A stretch of DNA of 20,105 nucleotides from JBOHWJ01 sp050736615 (GCA_050736615.1 JBOHWL010000079.1:1-20105), one strand, 5' to 3'. Shown: positions 1-7,889, counted from the stretch's first letter. The notes: generated from the sequence alone by a model not told the origin. Made by a program: numbers and translations.

Positions 1-791
1 CCCAGCACGAAGCGCATCCGATGGCGCGGCACGATCGCGTCGAGCATGCCGTGGCTCATCAGAAATTCGGCGGTCTGGAAATCCTCCGGCAACTGCTGAT
101 TGGTGGTCTGCTCGATTACGCGCCGTCCGGCAAACCCGATTACCGCGCCCGGCTCCGCGATATTCAGATCGCCCAGACTGGCGAACGAGGCCGCCACACC
201 GCCTGTGGTCGGATCGCAGAGCACCGAGATATACGGCAGGCGCGCGTCGCGCAGCCGCGCGATCGCGGCCGAAACCTTCGCCATCTGCATGAGCGAAAGC
301 ACCCCCTCCTGCATGCGCGCTCCCCCGGTCGAACTGAATACGATCACCGGCATCCGATGCGCGGCGGCATGGTCGAACAGGCGTGCCAGCGTTTCGCCCA
401 CGACTACGCCCATACTGCCGCCCATGAAATGAAAGTCCATGACGGCGACCGCGGCGGCGTGACGCTCAATTTTGCCCAGCCCCGCGCTCATTGCGTCATT
501 GCGTCCGCTTTGACGGCGCGCCTGTTCGAGCCGCGCCGGATAAGGCTTGCTGTCGACGAAGTGAAGCGGGTCGCCGATCGCGAGTTCGCCAAACAGCTCA
601 CGCCAGGAACCGCGGTCAAGCGTCACCGCGATACGCTGCTCCACGGTCAGCCGCAGGTGATGCCCACACTTGAGGCAAACATTGAGATTGCGCTCGATTT
701 CCTTACGAAAGGCGATTTCCTTGCAACCGGGACATTTGACCCAAATGTCGTCGCTGGGCACTTCTGCCTTGCTCTGAGTGTTCTCGGCCAT
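1..791 (-). CDS. accD: Acetyl-CoA carboxylase carboxyltransferase subunit beta (3' end off the window)
   Basis: This is the beta half of the carboxyltransferase that moves the carboxyl group from biotin-BCCP to acetyl-CoA, the first committed step of fatty acid synthesis, in the cytoplasm. The reverse strand reads without a stop from an ATG at 791 to the window edge, giving 263 residues of a family usually about 280-300 long. An N-terminal zinc ribbon is visible (Cys20-x2-Cys23, Cys39-x2-Cys42). It is followed by crotonase-fold motifs typical of AccD: GGSMG, FSSTGGARMQEG, and CDPTTGGVAASFA. The upstream sequence is purine-rich (AAAGAAAGAAG) and gives only a weak ribosome site. It follows trpA in the same direction, a common trpA-accD arrangement, but 241 bp of repeat DNA separate them. 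The identification is secure; only the C-terminus is missing. Confidence 0.95.
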   Translation of the reverse strand, partial: MAENTQSKAEVPSDDIWVKCPGCKEIAFRKEIERNLNVCLKCGHHLRLTVEQRIAVTLDRGSWRELFGELAIGDPLHFVDSKPYPARLEQARRQSGRNDAMSAGLGKIERHAAAVAVMDFHFMGGSMGVVVGETLARLFDHAAAHRMPVIVFSSTGGARMQEGVLSLMQMAKVSAAIARLRDARLPYISVLCDPTTGGVAASFASLGDLNIAEPGAVIGFAGRRVIEQTTNQQLPEDFQTAEFLMSHGMLDAIVPRHRMRFVL

Positions 792-818
792 CGGCTTCTT
801 TCTTTGTCTTATTTTTAA

Positions 819-1032
819 CGCAGCTCGCGGAGACCTGTTTTCAGACGCGACTCGCGGACTCGTTCGCTCGTTCCGCTTTGCTCCACTGGTGTGCTCGCTC
901 CGCCTGCGGCTACGCTAATGGGAGACTCCGTTCGGAATGACAACTGGGGTTTGTGCCGAGGTTTCCTAATACGCTCGAAATGACGAGTGAGACTTGTGGG
1001 TTCTCGAGCGGCGGCCCGCGTTCGGAATGACA
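819..1032. repeat. Dispersed repeat R1, copy 1 (trpA-accD gap)
   Basis: The spacer between trpA and accD is almost entirely R1 repeat. It holds the GCAGCTCGCGG and ACTCGTTCGCTCGTTCCGC core, the GCCTGCGGCTACGCTAATG segment and three TTCGGAATGACA/CGAAATGACG-type modules. The trpA stop codon (TAG at 1033-1035) abuts the repeat end exactly. A 77-codon open frame across it on the minus strand is translated repeat, not a gene. Confidence 0.85.
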
Positions 1033-1887
1033 CTACTGGCTTATGCACGGACTTCTTTCGTGGCGCGCGCCGATCATCGCGGCCTTGAGCGCGGCAATAA
1101 ACTCTCCCGCAATCGAAACCATCGCGGAGGAACCCGCGCTGGCTTCCAACAGTTGTGACAACGCGCTGCCCACCACCACCGCGTCGGCCATCGCCGCGAC
1201 TTCACCGGCTTGCGCAGGCGTCGAGATACCGAAGCCGACTCCGATGGGAAGGCTGGTGACGGTGCGCAATTCCCGCAATTTGCTTTCGAGGTCGGCGGCC
1301 AGACACGCGCGCGCCCCGGTCACCCCGAGAAGCGAAACGTAATAGAGAAAGCCGCTGGCGGCGCTGGCAATTTTGCGGCTGCGCGCGAGCGGCGTGGTGG
1401 GCGCTAAAAGATAAATCAGGTCAAGCCCGGCCTGACGCGCCGGCACGGCCAGTTCGGCGCTTTCTTCCGGCGGCAAATCGATCACCAGCAAGCCGTCAAT
1501 TCCGGCCCGCGCGGCATCGGCGCACAACCGCTTGCAACCGTAATGGAACACCGGATTAAAATAGCCGAACAGAATTAGGGGGATCCGCGTCTGCGCGCGC
1601 AATTCACCGACCATCGCCAGGATCGCCGGCAAGCTCGCGCCCGAAGCCAATCCGCGCGCGGCGGCGCGCTGGTTGGCCGGTCCGTCGGCCATCGGATCTG
1701 AAAATGGCACCCCCAGCTCGATCAGATCGGCGCCGCGCGCTTCGAATTCAAGGATCAACTCGCGCGTGCGGTCGAGATTGGGGTCACCGGCGGTCACGAA
1801 CGGAATCAGGGCGGCCTCGTCGCGCGCGCGCAACTCACGAAATTTATCCGCAATCCGGCCCTGCTGCGCGGCTGCCTCATGATTCAT
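1033..1887 (-). CDS. trpA: Tryptophan synthase alpha subunit
   Basis: This subunit cleaves indole-3-glycerol phosphate to indole and glyceraldehyde-3-phosphate and channels indole to TrpB in the alpha2-beta2 complex. At 284 aa it is slightly longer than the usual ~268. The TIM-barrel signature LIELGVPFSDPMADGP carries the two catalytic acids, Glu57 and Asp68, 11 residues apart as in the E. coli Glu49/Asp60 pair. The phosphate-binding GVGFGIS loop and VVGSA are also present. The ATG overlaps the trpB stop as ATGA, so translation is probably coupled. The last ten or so residues (ending HERSPCISQ) are not family-like and the stop sits at the border of repeat R1, so the native C-terminus may have been slightly altered. 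Confidence 0.97.
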   Translation of the reverse strand: MNHEAAAQQGRIADKFRELRARDEAALIPFVTAGDPNLDRTRELILEFEARGADLIELGVPFSDPMADGPANQRAAARGLASGASLPAILAMVGELRAQTRIPLILFGYFNPVFHYGCKRLCADAARAGIDGLLVIDLPPEESAELAVPARQAGLDLIYLLAPTTPLARSRKIASAASGFLYYVSLLGVTGARACLAADLESKLRELRTVTSLPIGVGFGISTPAQAGEVAAMADAVVVGSALSQLLEASAGSSAMVSIAGEFIAALKAAMIGARHERSPCISQ

Positions 1888-3077
1888 AGGCTCACCCCGA
1901 ACGCCTGCGCGACGGTTTGCATATCCTTGTCGCCGCGCCCCGACAGATTGACGATCATCACCTGCGCGTGCGAGAGCGACGGCGCGAGCTTCACCGCATG
2001 GGCGACCGCATGCGCACTTTCCAGCGCCGGGATAATGCCCTCGGTTTCTGATAGCAGCTTCAAGGCGTCGAGCGCTTCGGCGTCGGTCACAGCGGCGTAC
2101 TGCGCACGTCCGCTATCGTTGAGCCAGGCGAGTTCGGGGCCAACGCCGGGATAATCCAGCCCGGCGGCAATCGAATGGGTTTCGCGGATTTGCCCCATCT
2201 CATCCTGCAGCAGGTAGGTGCGATTGCCATGCAGCACGCCCACCGTACCGGCCGTAATCGTCGCGGCATGCATAGGACCATTGAGCCCGAGTCCCGCCGC
2301 TTCGACCCCAACCATCCGCACCGCCTGGTCCTTGATGAACGGGTGGAACAGTCCGATAGCGTTGGAGCCGCCGTTGACACATGCGACCAGCACGTCGGGC
2401 AGCCGTCCTTCGTATTCCATAATCTGGCGGCGCGTCTCGCGCCCGATCACGGATTGAAAATCCCGCACGATCATCGGATAAGGATGCGGTCCGGCAGCGG
2501 TGCCAATCAAATAGTAGGTGTCGCGCACGGTCGCGATCCAATCGCGCAGCGCTTCGTTGAGCGCGTCCTTGAGGCTGCGGCTGCCGGCGGCGACGGCGGT
2601 GACCTTGGCGCCCAGCAGTTTCATCCGGAAGACATTGAGTGCCTGGCGTTCGACGTCAACCTCGCCCATGAACACTTCGCATTGGCGTTTGAACAATGCC
2701 GCCATCGTGGCGGCGGCGACACCATGCTGGCCGGCGCCGGTTTCGGCCGTAATCCGCCCTTTGTTCATACGCACGGCGAGCAGCGCCTGACCCAGGGTGT
2801 TGTTCACCTTATGTGCGCCGGTATGGCAGAGGTCTTCGCGCTTGAGATAAATTTTCGCGCCGCCCAATCGCGCGCTCAGGTTGGCGGCAAGAAACAGAGG
2901 CGTCGGACGGCCGACGTATTCGCGCGAATAGCGTTTCAAGTCGGCGCGGAACGCGGGGTCGCGCCGGGCTACTTTATAGGCGCGCTCAAGCTCCAAAAGC
3001 GCCGGCATCAGGGTTTCCGCGACGTAGCGTCCGCCAAACTGGCCAAAGCGGCCACGGCTATCGGGCAGATTTTGCAT
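1884..3077 (-). CDS. trpB: Tryptophan synthase beta subunit
   Basis: This PLP enzyme condenses indole from TrpA with L-serine to give L-tryptophan, the last step of the pathway. At 397 aa it has the normal length. The Schiff-base lysine is Lys90 in CHTGAHKVNN. The catalytic glutamate region is AETGAGQHG (Glu112), and the C-terminal SGRGDKD motif near 379-385 holds the cofactor ring site. The phosphate-binding loop reads NGGSNA (235-240) where E. coli has GGGSNA. The start ATG lies 20 bases inside the end of trpF and the stop overlaps the trpA start (ATGA), so this is tightly coupled operon structure. Length and motifs fit the TrpB1 type that works with TrpA. Confidence 0.97.
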   Translation of the reverse strand: MQNLPDSRGRFGQFGGRYVAETLMPALLELERAYKVARRDPAFRADLKRYSREYVGRPTPLFLAANLSARLGGAKIYLKREDLCHTGAHKVNNTLGQALLAVRMNKGRITAETGAGQHGVAAATMAALFKRQCEVFMGEVDVERQALNVFRMKLLGAKVTAVAAGSRSLKDALNEALRDWIATVRDTYYLIGTAAGPHPYPMIVRDFQSVIGRETRRQIMEYEGRLPDVLVACVNGGSNAIGLFHPFIKDQAVRMVGVEAAGLGLNGPMHAATITAGTVGVLHGNRTYLLQDEMGQIRETHSIAAGLDYPGVGPELAWLNDSGRAQYAAVTDAEALDALKLLSETEGIIPALESAHAVAHAVKLAPSLSHAQVMIVNLSGRGDKDMQTVAQAFGVSL

Positions 3078-3663
3078 TCAGGACAAAACTCCTCAGCTTG
3101 GCCGCGTCCTTAACTCCGGGCGCCGTTTCAACCCCGCTGGCCACGTCGACGGCGTACGGCCCAAGCGCCGCGGCGGCGCCAACATTAGCCGGAGCGAGCC
3201 CGCCCGAAATAAACACCCGGCGGAGATCGACGCGGGCGAGTCCGTCCAGCGACCGTCTACGCCCGGTCCCGCCAAATAAGCCCGGATGCCAGGTGTCAAA
3301 CAAGATAAAGTCGGCGCGCGTGTTGACGGCGCCAGGCCATTCCGCCTTAAGCCGGAAGGCGCGAATCACCGGCAACGGCCAACCGGCAAGCGCCTCGCCG
3401 TCCTCGTCGCCGTGAAACTGCAGCATATCGAGGCCTGCCGCGGTCCGGCGCTCGTCGATATATGCGCGCGGCGCATTGACAAACACGCCTACCAGCAGGG
3501 CGCGCCCCTTTACCTCACTGGCAATCGCGCACGCCTGATCAAGGCTGACGCAGCGCGGGCTGGGCGGATAAAAGTTGAGGCCGATCAGATCGGCGCCGAG
3601 TTCCACCGCAAGCCGCGCGTCCGCGGGCCGCGTCACTCCACATATTTTTATCTTGACGGCCAT
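3058..3663 (-). CDS. trpF: Phosphoribosylanthranilate isomerase
   Basis: This enzyme carries out the Amadori rearrangement of phosphoribosylanthranilate to CdRP, the third step of tryptophan synthesis. It is a 201-aa single TIM barrel, the usual length for monofunctional TrpF. The catalytic base Cys8 lies in KIKICGVT and the catalytic acid is Asp123 in FILFDT. Family motifs QFHGDE (82-87), GGTGRR (131-136), FISGGL and VDVASGVE are all present. It is a separate gene, not fused to trpC as in E. coli. The ATG shares one base with the trpC stop (TAATG), and its 3' end overlaps trpB by 20 bases. Confidence 0.96.
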   Translation of the reverse strand: MAVKIKICGVTRPADARLAVELGADLIGLNFYPPSPRCVSLDQACAIASEVKGRALLVGVFVNAPRAYIDERRTAAGLDMLQFHGDEDGEALAGWPLPVIRAFRLKAEWPGAVNTRADFILFDTWHPGLFGGTGRRRSLDGLARVDLRRVFISGGLAPANVGAAAALGPYAVDVASGVETAPGVKDAAKLRSFVLNAKSAR

Positions 3664-4460
3664 TAATCCCGCGCTCGCGCGCCGGCGGGCGTCAGCAATG
3701 CGCTCAAGGCGCGATCCGGATCACCGCCGCGCAACAGGCTTTCACCAATTAAAAAACCGCGCGCGCCCGCCGCATCAAGACGGGCGATATCGGCGGCACT
3801 CCCAATCCCGCTCTCGGAAACAACCACGGCATTTCCATCATAACCACGCAGCAGTCTTTCCGTAACCGCAAGATCGGTTCTGAACGTGTGCAGATCGCGA
3901 TTGTTGATCCCGATAAGCGCGGCGCCAATCGTATTGGCCAACGCGAATTCCGCCTCGTTATGCACTTCGATCAGCGCCCCCATGCCCAGTTCGCGCGCGA
4001 GCGCGGAGAGCTCGCACAGAACATCCCGCTCGAGCATTGCAACGATCAGCAAAATGGCGTCGGCACCCGCCGCGCGCGCCTCATAGACCTGGTATGGAGC
4101 GAACATGAAATCCTTGCGCAGCAGCGGCAGGTTGGCCGCCGCGCGCACCGCCCGCAAATCATGCAACGAGCCCTTGAAGTGGCGATCGGTGAGAACTGAA
4201 AGCGCGGCGGCGCCGCCGGTAAGATAAGCGCTTGCGACCGCCGCCGGATCGAGCCCCGGCAGGATATCGCCCTTGCTTGGTGAGGCGCGCTTGACCTCGG
4301 CGATTATGGCTGGCCGATGCGTGCGCAAGGCGGCGAGAAAGTCACGCGGCGCAATGGCGTCAGCGGCGATCACGCGCATCGCTTCCAGCGGTATTGCGCT
4401 TTGGCGCGCGCCAACTTCTTCACGCTTGGCGGCGAAAATTCGATCCAGAATCGATGCCAT
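3663..4460 (-). CDS. trpC: Indole-3-glycerol-phosphate synthase
   Basis: This enzyme closes the indole ring by converting CdRP to indole-3-glycerol phosphate with loss of CO2 and water. It is a 265-aa TIM barrel of standard length. The active-site residues are in place: Glu55 and Lys57 in AEVKRASPSKG, Lys116 in LLRKDF, Glu165 in LIEVHN, the Asn pair 186-187 in GINNRDL, and Glu217 in VSESGI. It starts 17 bases after the trpD stop and its own stop overlaps the trpF start. The lone TrpC product makes the pathway fully unfused in this organism. Confidence 0.97.
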   Translation of the reverse strand: MASILDRIFAAKREEVGARQSAIPLEAMRVIAADAIAPRDFLAALRTHRPAIIAEVKRASPSKGDILPGLDPAAVASAYLTGGAAALSVLTDRHFKGSLHDLRAVRAAANLPLLRKDFMFAPYQVYEARAAGADAILLIVAMLERDVLCELSALARELGMGALIEVHNEAEFALANTIGAALIGINNRDLHTFRTDLAVTERLLRGYDGNAVVVSESGIGSAADIARLDAAGARGFLIGESLLRGGDPDRALSALLTPAGARARD

Positions 4461-4477
4461 AATTGCTAACTGCGGCG

Positions 4478-5512
4478 TCAGCGCGTGACGGTGACGCCCG
4501 GGTTACTCGCCCGCCGGAGCTCTTCGAGGGTTCGCAAGGCGCGCCCGGAAATCAGGATGCCCCGGGCCGCGATGACTCCTTCGTCAAGCGACGGAGCCGC
4601 GCCTCCCACGTAAATTGCCGCGCCAGCGTTGAGTGCGAGCACATCTTGCGCCGCGCCTGGCTCACCCGCAAGTGCGCGTTGCAAAAGCTCCGCCGCCTCG
4701 CCCGCGTCAGCACTGAGAAACCCGGCGGCGCTGGCCGGCTCAAGCCCAAAACGCTCTGGGTTAATCCGGTATTCGCCCATTTCATCGCCACGCACTTCGG
4801 CGATGCTGGTGGGCGCGCTCAGCGAGATTTCGTCCAGCCCGTCGTTGCCATGCACCACCATCCCATGCTCGACACCCAACGCCTTCAACGCCTCCGCCAT
4901 CGGCCGCAACAGCTTGGGCTCGGGCACGCCGAGCAATTGGCGGCGCGGGTGGGCCGGGTTCGACAGCGGCGCGATCAAGTTAAAAATGGTGCGGATGCCA
5001 AGCGTCCGGCGCATCACCGCCAGACGCGCCAGCACCGGATGGTAGGCGGGCGCGAAAATAAAGCAGCAATGGGCTTGCTCAAGACATCGCGCGAGGCCCG
5101 CCGGATCGAGCTCAAGCTTAAGCCCAAGGCGTTCGAGCACGTCGGCGCCGCCAACCCGTCCACTGATCGCGCGATTGCCATGTTTAGCCACATACACGCC
5201 GGCGCTCGCCGCGACCAGCGCGGCGCCGGTCGAAATATTGAAAGTGCCGGCATTGTCGCCGCCGGTGCCGCAGGTGTCGAGCACCTCCCCGTTCCGCAAA
5301 TTCAAGGCCCGCGCCCGCCGGCGCATCGCGCGCGCGCCACCGGTCAGCTCGGCGGGCGCTTCACCCTTGAGCTTGAGCGCAACCAAAAAGCCGGCCACCA
5401 GCGCGTCGGGTACGATATCGTCGAGAATTTCACCGATGACGTGCTCGGCGACGGCGGCGTCAAGCGTGCGCCCTTTCATTACCTCGTTGAACGCCGCGCG
5501 CAGATTGCTCAC
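4478..5512 (-). CDS. trpD: Anthranilate phosphoribosyltransferase
   Basis: This enzyme transfers phosphoribose from PRPP to anthranilate. I start it at the GTG at 5512, which overlaps the trpG stop as GTGA and gives a normal 344-aa protein beginning (M)SNLRAAFNEVMKG. The frame stays open upstream to 5920 only because it runs across trpG. The PRPP site reads DTCGTGGDNAGTFNIST (79-95), followed by AKHGNR (109-114). A downstream GNDGLDE segment supplies the metal-binding Asp-Glu pair. It is separate from the TrpG glutaminase, unlike the E. coli TrpGD fusion. Confidence 0.96.
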   Translation of the reverse strand: MSNLRAAFNEVMKGRTLDAAVAEHVIGEILDDIVPDALVAGFLVALKLKGEAPAELTGGARAMRRRARALNLRNGEVLDTCGTGGDNAGTFNISTGAALVAASAGVYVAKHGNRAISGRVGGADVLERLGLKLELDPAGLARCLEQAHCCFIFAPAYHPVLARLAVMRRTLGIRTIFNLIAPLSNPAHPRRQLLGVPEPKLLRPMAEALKALGVEHGMVVHGNDGLDEISLSAPTSIAEVRGDEMGEYRINPERFGLEPASAAGFLSADAGEAAELLQRALAGEPGAAQDVLALNAGAAIYVGGAAPSLDEGVIAARGILISGRALRTLEELRRASNPGVTVTR

Positions 5513-6093
5513 GGAAGCCCCGCCAGGAAATTGCGCAGCACGCGTTTGCCCTCGGGCGTGCCGATCGATTCCGGATGGAACTGCACGCCTTCGATCGGGT
5601 ATTGGCGATGGCGCAGACCCATGATTTCGCCCTCGGCGGTGCGCGCGCTCACTTCGAGAGCGGACGGCAGCGCGCCCGCGTCGACGAGCAGCGAATGATA
5701 GCGCATCGCCTCGAACGGATTTGCGAGTCCTGCGAATACCGTCCGGCCATCGTGCAAGATGGGCGAAGTCTTGCCGTGCATCAGGCGCCCCGCGCGGATC
5801 ACCCGTCCGCCGAACGCCTCGGCGATACATTGATGGCCCAGGCACACGCCCAGCATCGGGAAAGCGCCGGCCAGCTCGCATAAAAGCCGCACCGAAATAC
5901 CGGCCTGGGCGGGAGTGCAAGGACCGGGTGAAATTACGATCGCGCCGGGATTGAGCGCGCGTACGCCCGCCACATCGATCGCGTCATTGCGCCGCACTGT
6001 AACCGTCGCACCCAGCTCGCCGAAGTATTGCACGAGGTTGTAGGTGAACGAATCATAATTGTCGATCATCAGAAGTCGGGACATTGTCGTCAT
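5509..6093 (-). CDS. trpG: Anthranilate synthase component II (glutamine amidotransferase)
   Basis: This class I glutaminase supplies ammonia to TrpE for anthranilate formation. At 194 aa it has the standard length. The catalytic triad is visible: Cys84 in LGVCLGHQC, and His173 and Glu175 in VQFHPES. The N-terminal MIDNYDSFTYN motif and the ISPGPCTPAQAG loop are classical. Two ATGs lie nine bases apart (6093 and 6084). The second, beginning MSRLLMIDNYDSF, is better matched to homologues and has GGAATGA just upstream, so the true start may be 6084. PabA of folate synthesis looks alike; the position directly after trpE and overlapping trpD argues for TrpG, although one protein may serve both pathways. 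Confidence 0.95.
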   Translation of the reverse strand: MTTMSRLLMIDNYDSFTYNLVQYFGELGATVTVRRNDAIDVAGVRALNPGAIVISPGPCTPAQAGISVRLLCELAGAFPMLGVCLGHQCIAEAFGGRVIRAGRLMHGKTSPILHDGRTVFAGLANPFEAMRYHSLLVDAGALPSALEVSARTAEGEIMGLRHRQYPIEGVQFHPESIGTPEGKRVLRNFLAGLP

Positions 6094-6109
6094 TCCATCT
6101 TATTGTAAG

Positions 6110-6211
6110 GCAGCTCGCGGACTTCTTACCCGGAGCGCGGCGCGCGGACTTGCCCGCTCGTTCCGCTTCGCTCCACTGATGTGCTCGCTCCGCCTGCGGC
6201 TTCGCTAGTGC
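6110..6211. repeat. Dispersed repeat R1, copy 2 (trpE 3' end and trpE-trpG gap)
   Basis: This copy has the R1 core: GCAGCTCGCGGACT, then GCTCGTTCCGCTTCGCTCCAC, GTGCTCGCTCCGCCTGCGG and CTTCGCTAGTG. It is 80-90 percent alike by eye to the copies at 819 and 18546. It overlaps the last 27 codons of trpE and much of the short gap before trpG. Confidence 0.85.
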
Positions 6212-7700
6212 GCGCCGCCAGCTCAAATTCGCGGGCGGCACCGAGCGCGCGCACCATCGCGCGCGATTTATTGATCGATTCCTCGAATTCGGCCGCCGGA
6301 TCCGAGTCGGCCACCACGCCGCCACCAGCCTGGATATAGACCCGATCGCCCTTGACCAGCAGCGTGCGCAGCGCAATCGCGGTATCGGTATTGCCATTGT
6401 AACTGAAATACCCGACCGCGCCCGCGTACACGCCTCGCCGCACCGGCTCGAGCTCGTCGATAATTTCCATCGCGCGAATCTTCGGCGCGCCCGACACCGT
6501 GCCCTGTGGGAAGGTCGCGCGAAACGCGTCGAAGGCGTCGCAGTCCTCGCGCAATTCGCCTGCGACATTCGAGGCGATATGCATCACGTGGGAATAGCGC
6601 TCGACGCCCATCAATTCCGTCACCTTGACGGAGCCGATCGTGGCGACACGGCCAACGTCATTGCGGCCAAGATCGACCAGCATCACATGCTCGGCGCGTT
6701 CCTTGGGATCGGCCAGCAGTTCACCTTCGAGCCGCAGGTCTTCGGCTTCGTCGGTGCCACGCCGCCGCGTGCCGGCGATCGGCCGCAGCGTGATCTGGCG
6801 CCCCTCCACGCGCACCATCGTCTCAGGCGAAGCGCCGACCAGCGTATGGTCGCCGAGTCTTAGGTAATACATGTAGGGTGAAGGATTGATCGTGCGCAGG
6901 CTGCGATAAAGATTGAAGGGATGGGCGGCCAGCGGGGTTTCGAACCGTTGCGACGGCACCACCTGGATAATATCGCCGGCGCCGATATATTCTTTGGCCC
7001 TCTCGACCATCGCCATGTAACCTTCGCGGGTCTGGTTCGAGCTGACGCGCAATTCGGCGGGCGGCGGCACTTCCAGGCAGGGCGGCACCACGGGCGCGCG
7101 CAGCCGCACGATTATCTCATCGATTTGCGCTTGGGCGGCCGTGTACGCGTTATGCGCGGAGGAAAAATCTGCGAGCACCATGTTGGCGACGATCTTCAAG
7201 CTTTGGCGCACGTTGTCGAATATCAGCACGGTTCCGGTGAGCATCAGGTAAAGATCCGGGGTGCCGAGGTCGTCGTGCGCATGCGCCGGAATGCGCGGCT
7301 CGAAGCAGCGCACGATATCGTAGGCGAGGAAGCCGACCGCGCCCCCGTAAAAGCGCGGCAGTTCGGGCACATCCGGCGCGTGAAAGCGTTTGAGCTGGCG
7401 GCGCAGTTCGTCAAAAGAATTGGCGGTGTTGCGCGCCTCGACCGCGCGGCCCGGCCGGATCAGCTCGAGGCGCTGGCCGCGCGCCCGCATCACCAGTGCC
7501 GGCTCCGTACCGAGGAAGGTATAGCGTCCCCATTTTTCCCCGCCATGCACGCTTTCGAGCAGAAACGAATAATCTCCACGTGCGATTTTCAGATAGGCGG
7601 AAACCGGCGTTTCGAGGTCGGCCGCGATTTCCCGAAAGACCGGAACCAGCTTGAATTTTCCGGCTAAAGCTTCGAATTCCCGTTCATCCGGCATCAGCAT
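6126..7700 (-). CDS. trpE: Anthranilate synthase component I, with repeat-derived C-terminal tail
   Basis: TrpE converts chorismate to anthranilate using ammonia from TrpG and is normally the feedback-inhibited entry enzyme of the pathway. The 524-aa protein has the allosteric LLES motif near residue 47, a feature of the tryptophan site. Chorismate-site motifs follow: PIAGTRRRG, DLGRNDVGRV, TVSGAPKIRAMEIIDELEP and YIQAGGGVVADSDP. A strong GGGAGGAG ribosome site lies about 7-9 bases before the ATG at 7700; a second ATG two codons later is possible. Residues 498-524 (TSEAAGGASTSVERSG and onward) and the stop codon come from repeat R1, not from the enzyme family, whose homology ends near AREFELAAR. 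Expression is predicted to be controlled by the attenuator upstream. Confidence 0.95.
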   Translation of the reverse strand: MLMPDEREFEALAGKFKLVPVFREIAADLETPVSAYLKIARGDYSFLLESVHGGEKWGRYTFLGTEPALVMRARGQRLELIRPGRAVEARNTANSFDELRRQLKRFHAPDVPELPRFYGGAVGFLAYDIVRCFEPRIPAHAHDDLGTPDLYLMLTGTVLIFDNVRQSLKIVANMVLADFSSAHNAYTAAQAQIDEIIVRLRAPVVPPCLEVPPPAELRVSSNQTREGYMAMVERAKEYIGAGDIIQVVPSQRFETPLAAHPFNLYRSLRTINPSPYMYYLRLGDHTLVGASPETMVRVEGRQITLRPIAGTRRRGTDEAEDLRLEGELLADPKERAEHVMLVDLGRNDVGRVATIGSVKVTELMGVERYSHVMHIASNVAGELREDCDAFDAFRATFPQGTVSGAPKIRAMEIIDELEPVRRGVYAGAVGYFSYNGNTDTAIALRTLLVKGDRVYIQAGGGVVADSDPAAEFEESINKSRAMVRALGAAREFELAARTSEAAGGASTSVERSGTSGQVRAPRSG

Positions 7701-7775
7701 AAATTCGCTCCTCCCGCGTGCTCTCGCGGCGGCAATCGATTGGCCGCGACCCAGCCTCGCATCGGCGCGATGTAT

Positions 7776-7794
7776 CTCGCGTCATTCCCGCGAG
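7776..7794. other. Short perfect inverted repeat before trpE
   Basis: CTCGCG and CGCGAG form a 6-bp stem around a 7-base loop. It lies in the trp leader between the terminator and the trpE ribosome site. No T-tract follows it on either strand. Its role is unknown; it could be an mRNA 5' structure or a short trace of an R1 module. Confidence 0.4.
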
Positions 7795-7802
7795 CCTTCT
7801 CG

Positions 7803-7843
7803 AAAAAAGAAAAGGGCCGCGGGGGTTTTTCGCCCGCGGCCCT
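7803..7843 (-). terminator. trp attenuator: Rho-independent terminator in the trpE leader
   Basis: On the minus strand AGGGCCGCGGG (7843-7833) pairs perfectly with CCCGCGGCCCT (7823-7813) over an 11-bp, nearly all-GC stem with a 9-base loop (CGAAAAACC). It is followed by a U-rich run (TTTTCTTTTTT, 7813-7803). It lies about 100 bases upstream of the trpE start codon and 25 bases downstream of the leader peptide stop. Its place between a Trp-rich leader ORF and trpE identifies it as the attenuator terminator. Confidence 0.88.
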
Positions 7844-7889
7844 CGAAAATTCGGTTTCGTCTCAGGACTACAAAACCGGCGCGCAGGCG
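7831..7889 (-). promoter_or_regulatory. Predicted antiterminator pairing and upstream hairpin of the trp attenuator
   Basis: In the minus-strand RNA, CGCCUGCG (7889-7882, inside the leader ORF) can pair with CGCGGGCG (7838-7831), which covers part of the 5' arm and loop of the terminator. This gives 8 pairs with one G-U and would exclude the terminator stem. A second helix, CGGUUUUGU (7878-7870) with ACGAAACCG (7860-7852), brackets the leader stop codon and could act as a pause or alternative hairpin. The pairing is read by eye and no folding energy was computed. Confidence 0.55.

Noticed and set aside
21..818. Plus-strand 265-codon frame at the left edge
   Set aside because: The minus strand here encodes accD with its zinc ribbon and carboxyltransferase motifs; the plus frame is its complement.
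815..1048. 77-codon minus-strand frame between trpA and accD
   Set aside because: It is translated repeat R1; the same peptide pieces recur wherever R1 is open, including the TrpE tail.
2175..3113. Plus-strand 312-codon frame opposite trpB
   Set aside because: It is antisense to an unmistakable trpB with all catalytic residues; the composition is that of a shadow frame.
4463..5698. Long plus-strand open frame (411 codons) opposite trpD/trpG
   Set aside because: It lies wholly antisense to recognisable trpD and trpG and has the Arg/Ala/His-rich composition of a GC-driven shadow frame, with no family motifs.
5513..5920. N-terminal extension of trpD by 136 codons
   Set aside because: The extra part is trpG in another frame; the GTG overlapping the trpG stop gives the standard TrpD length and start.
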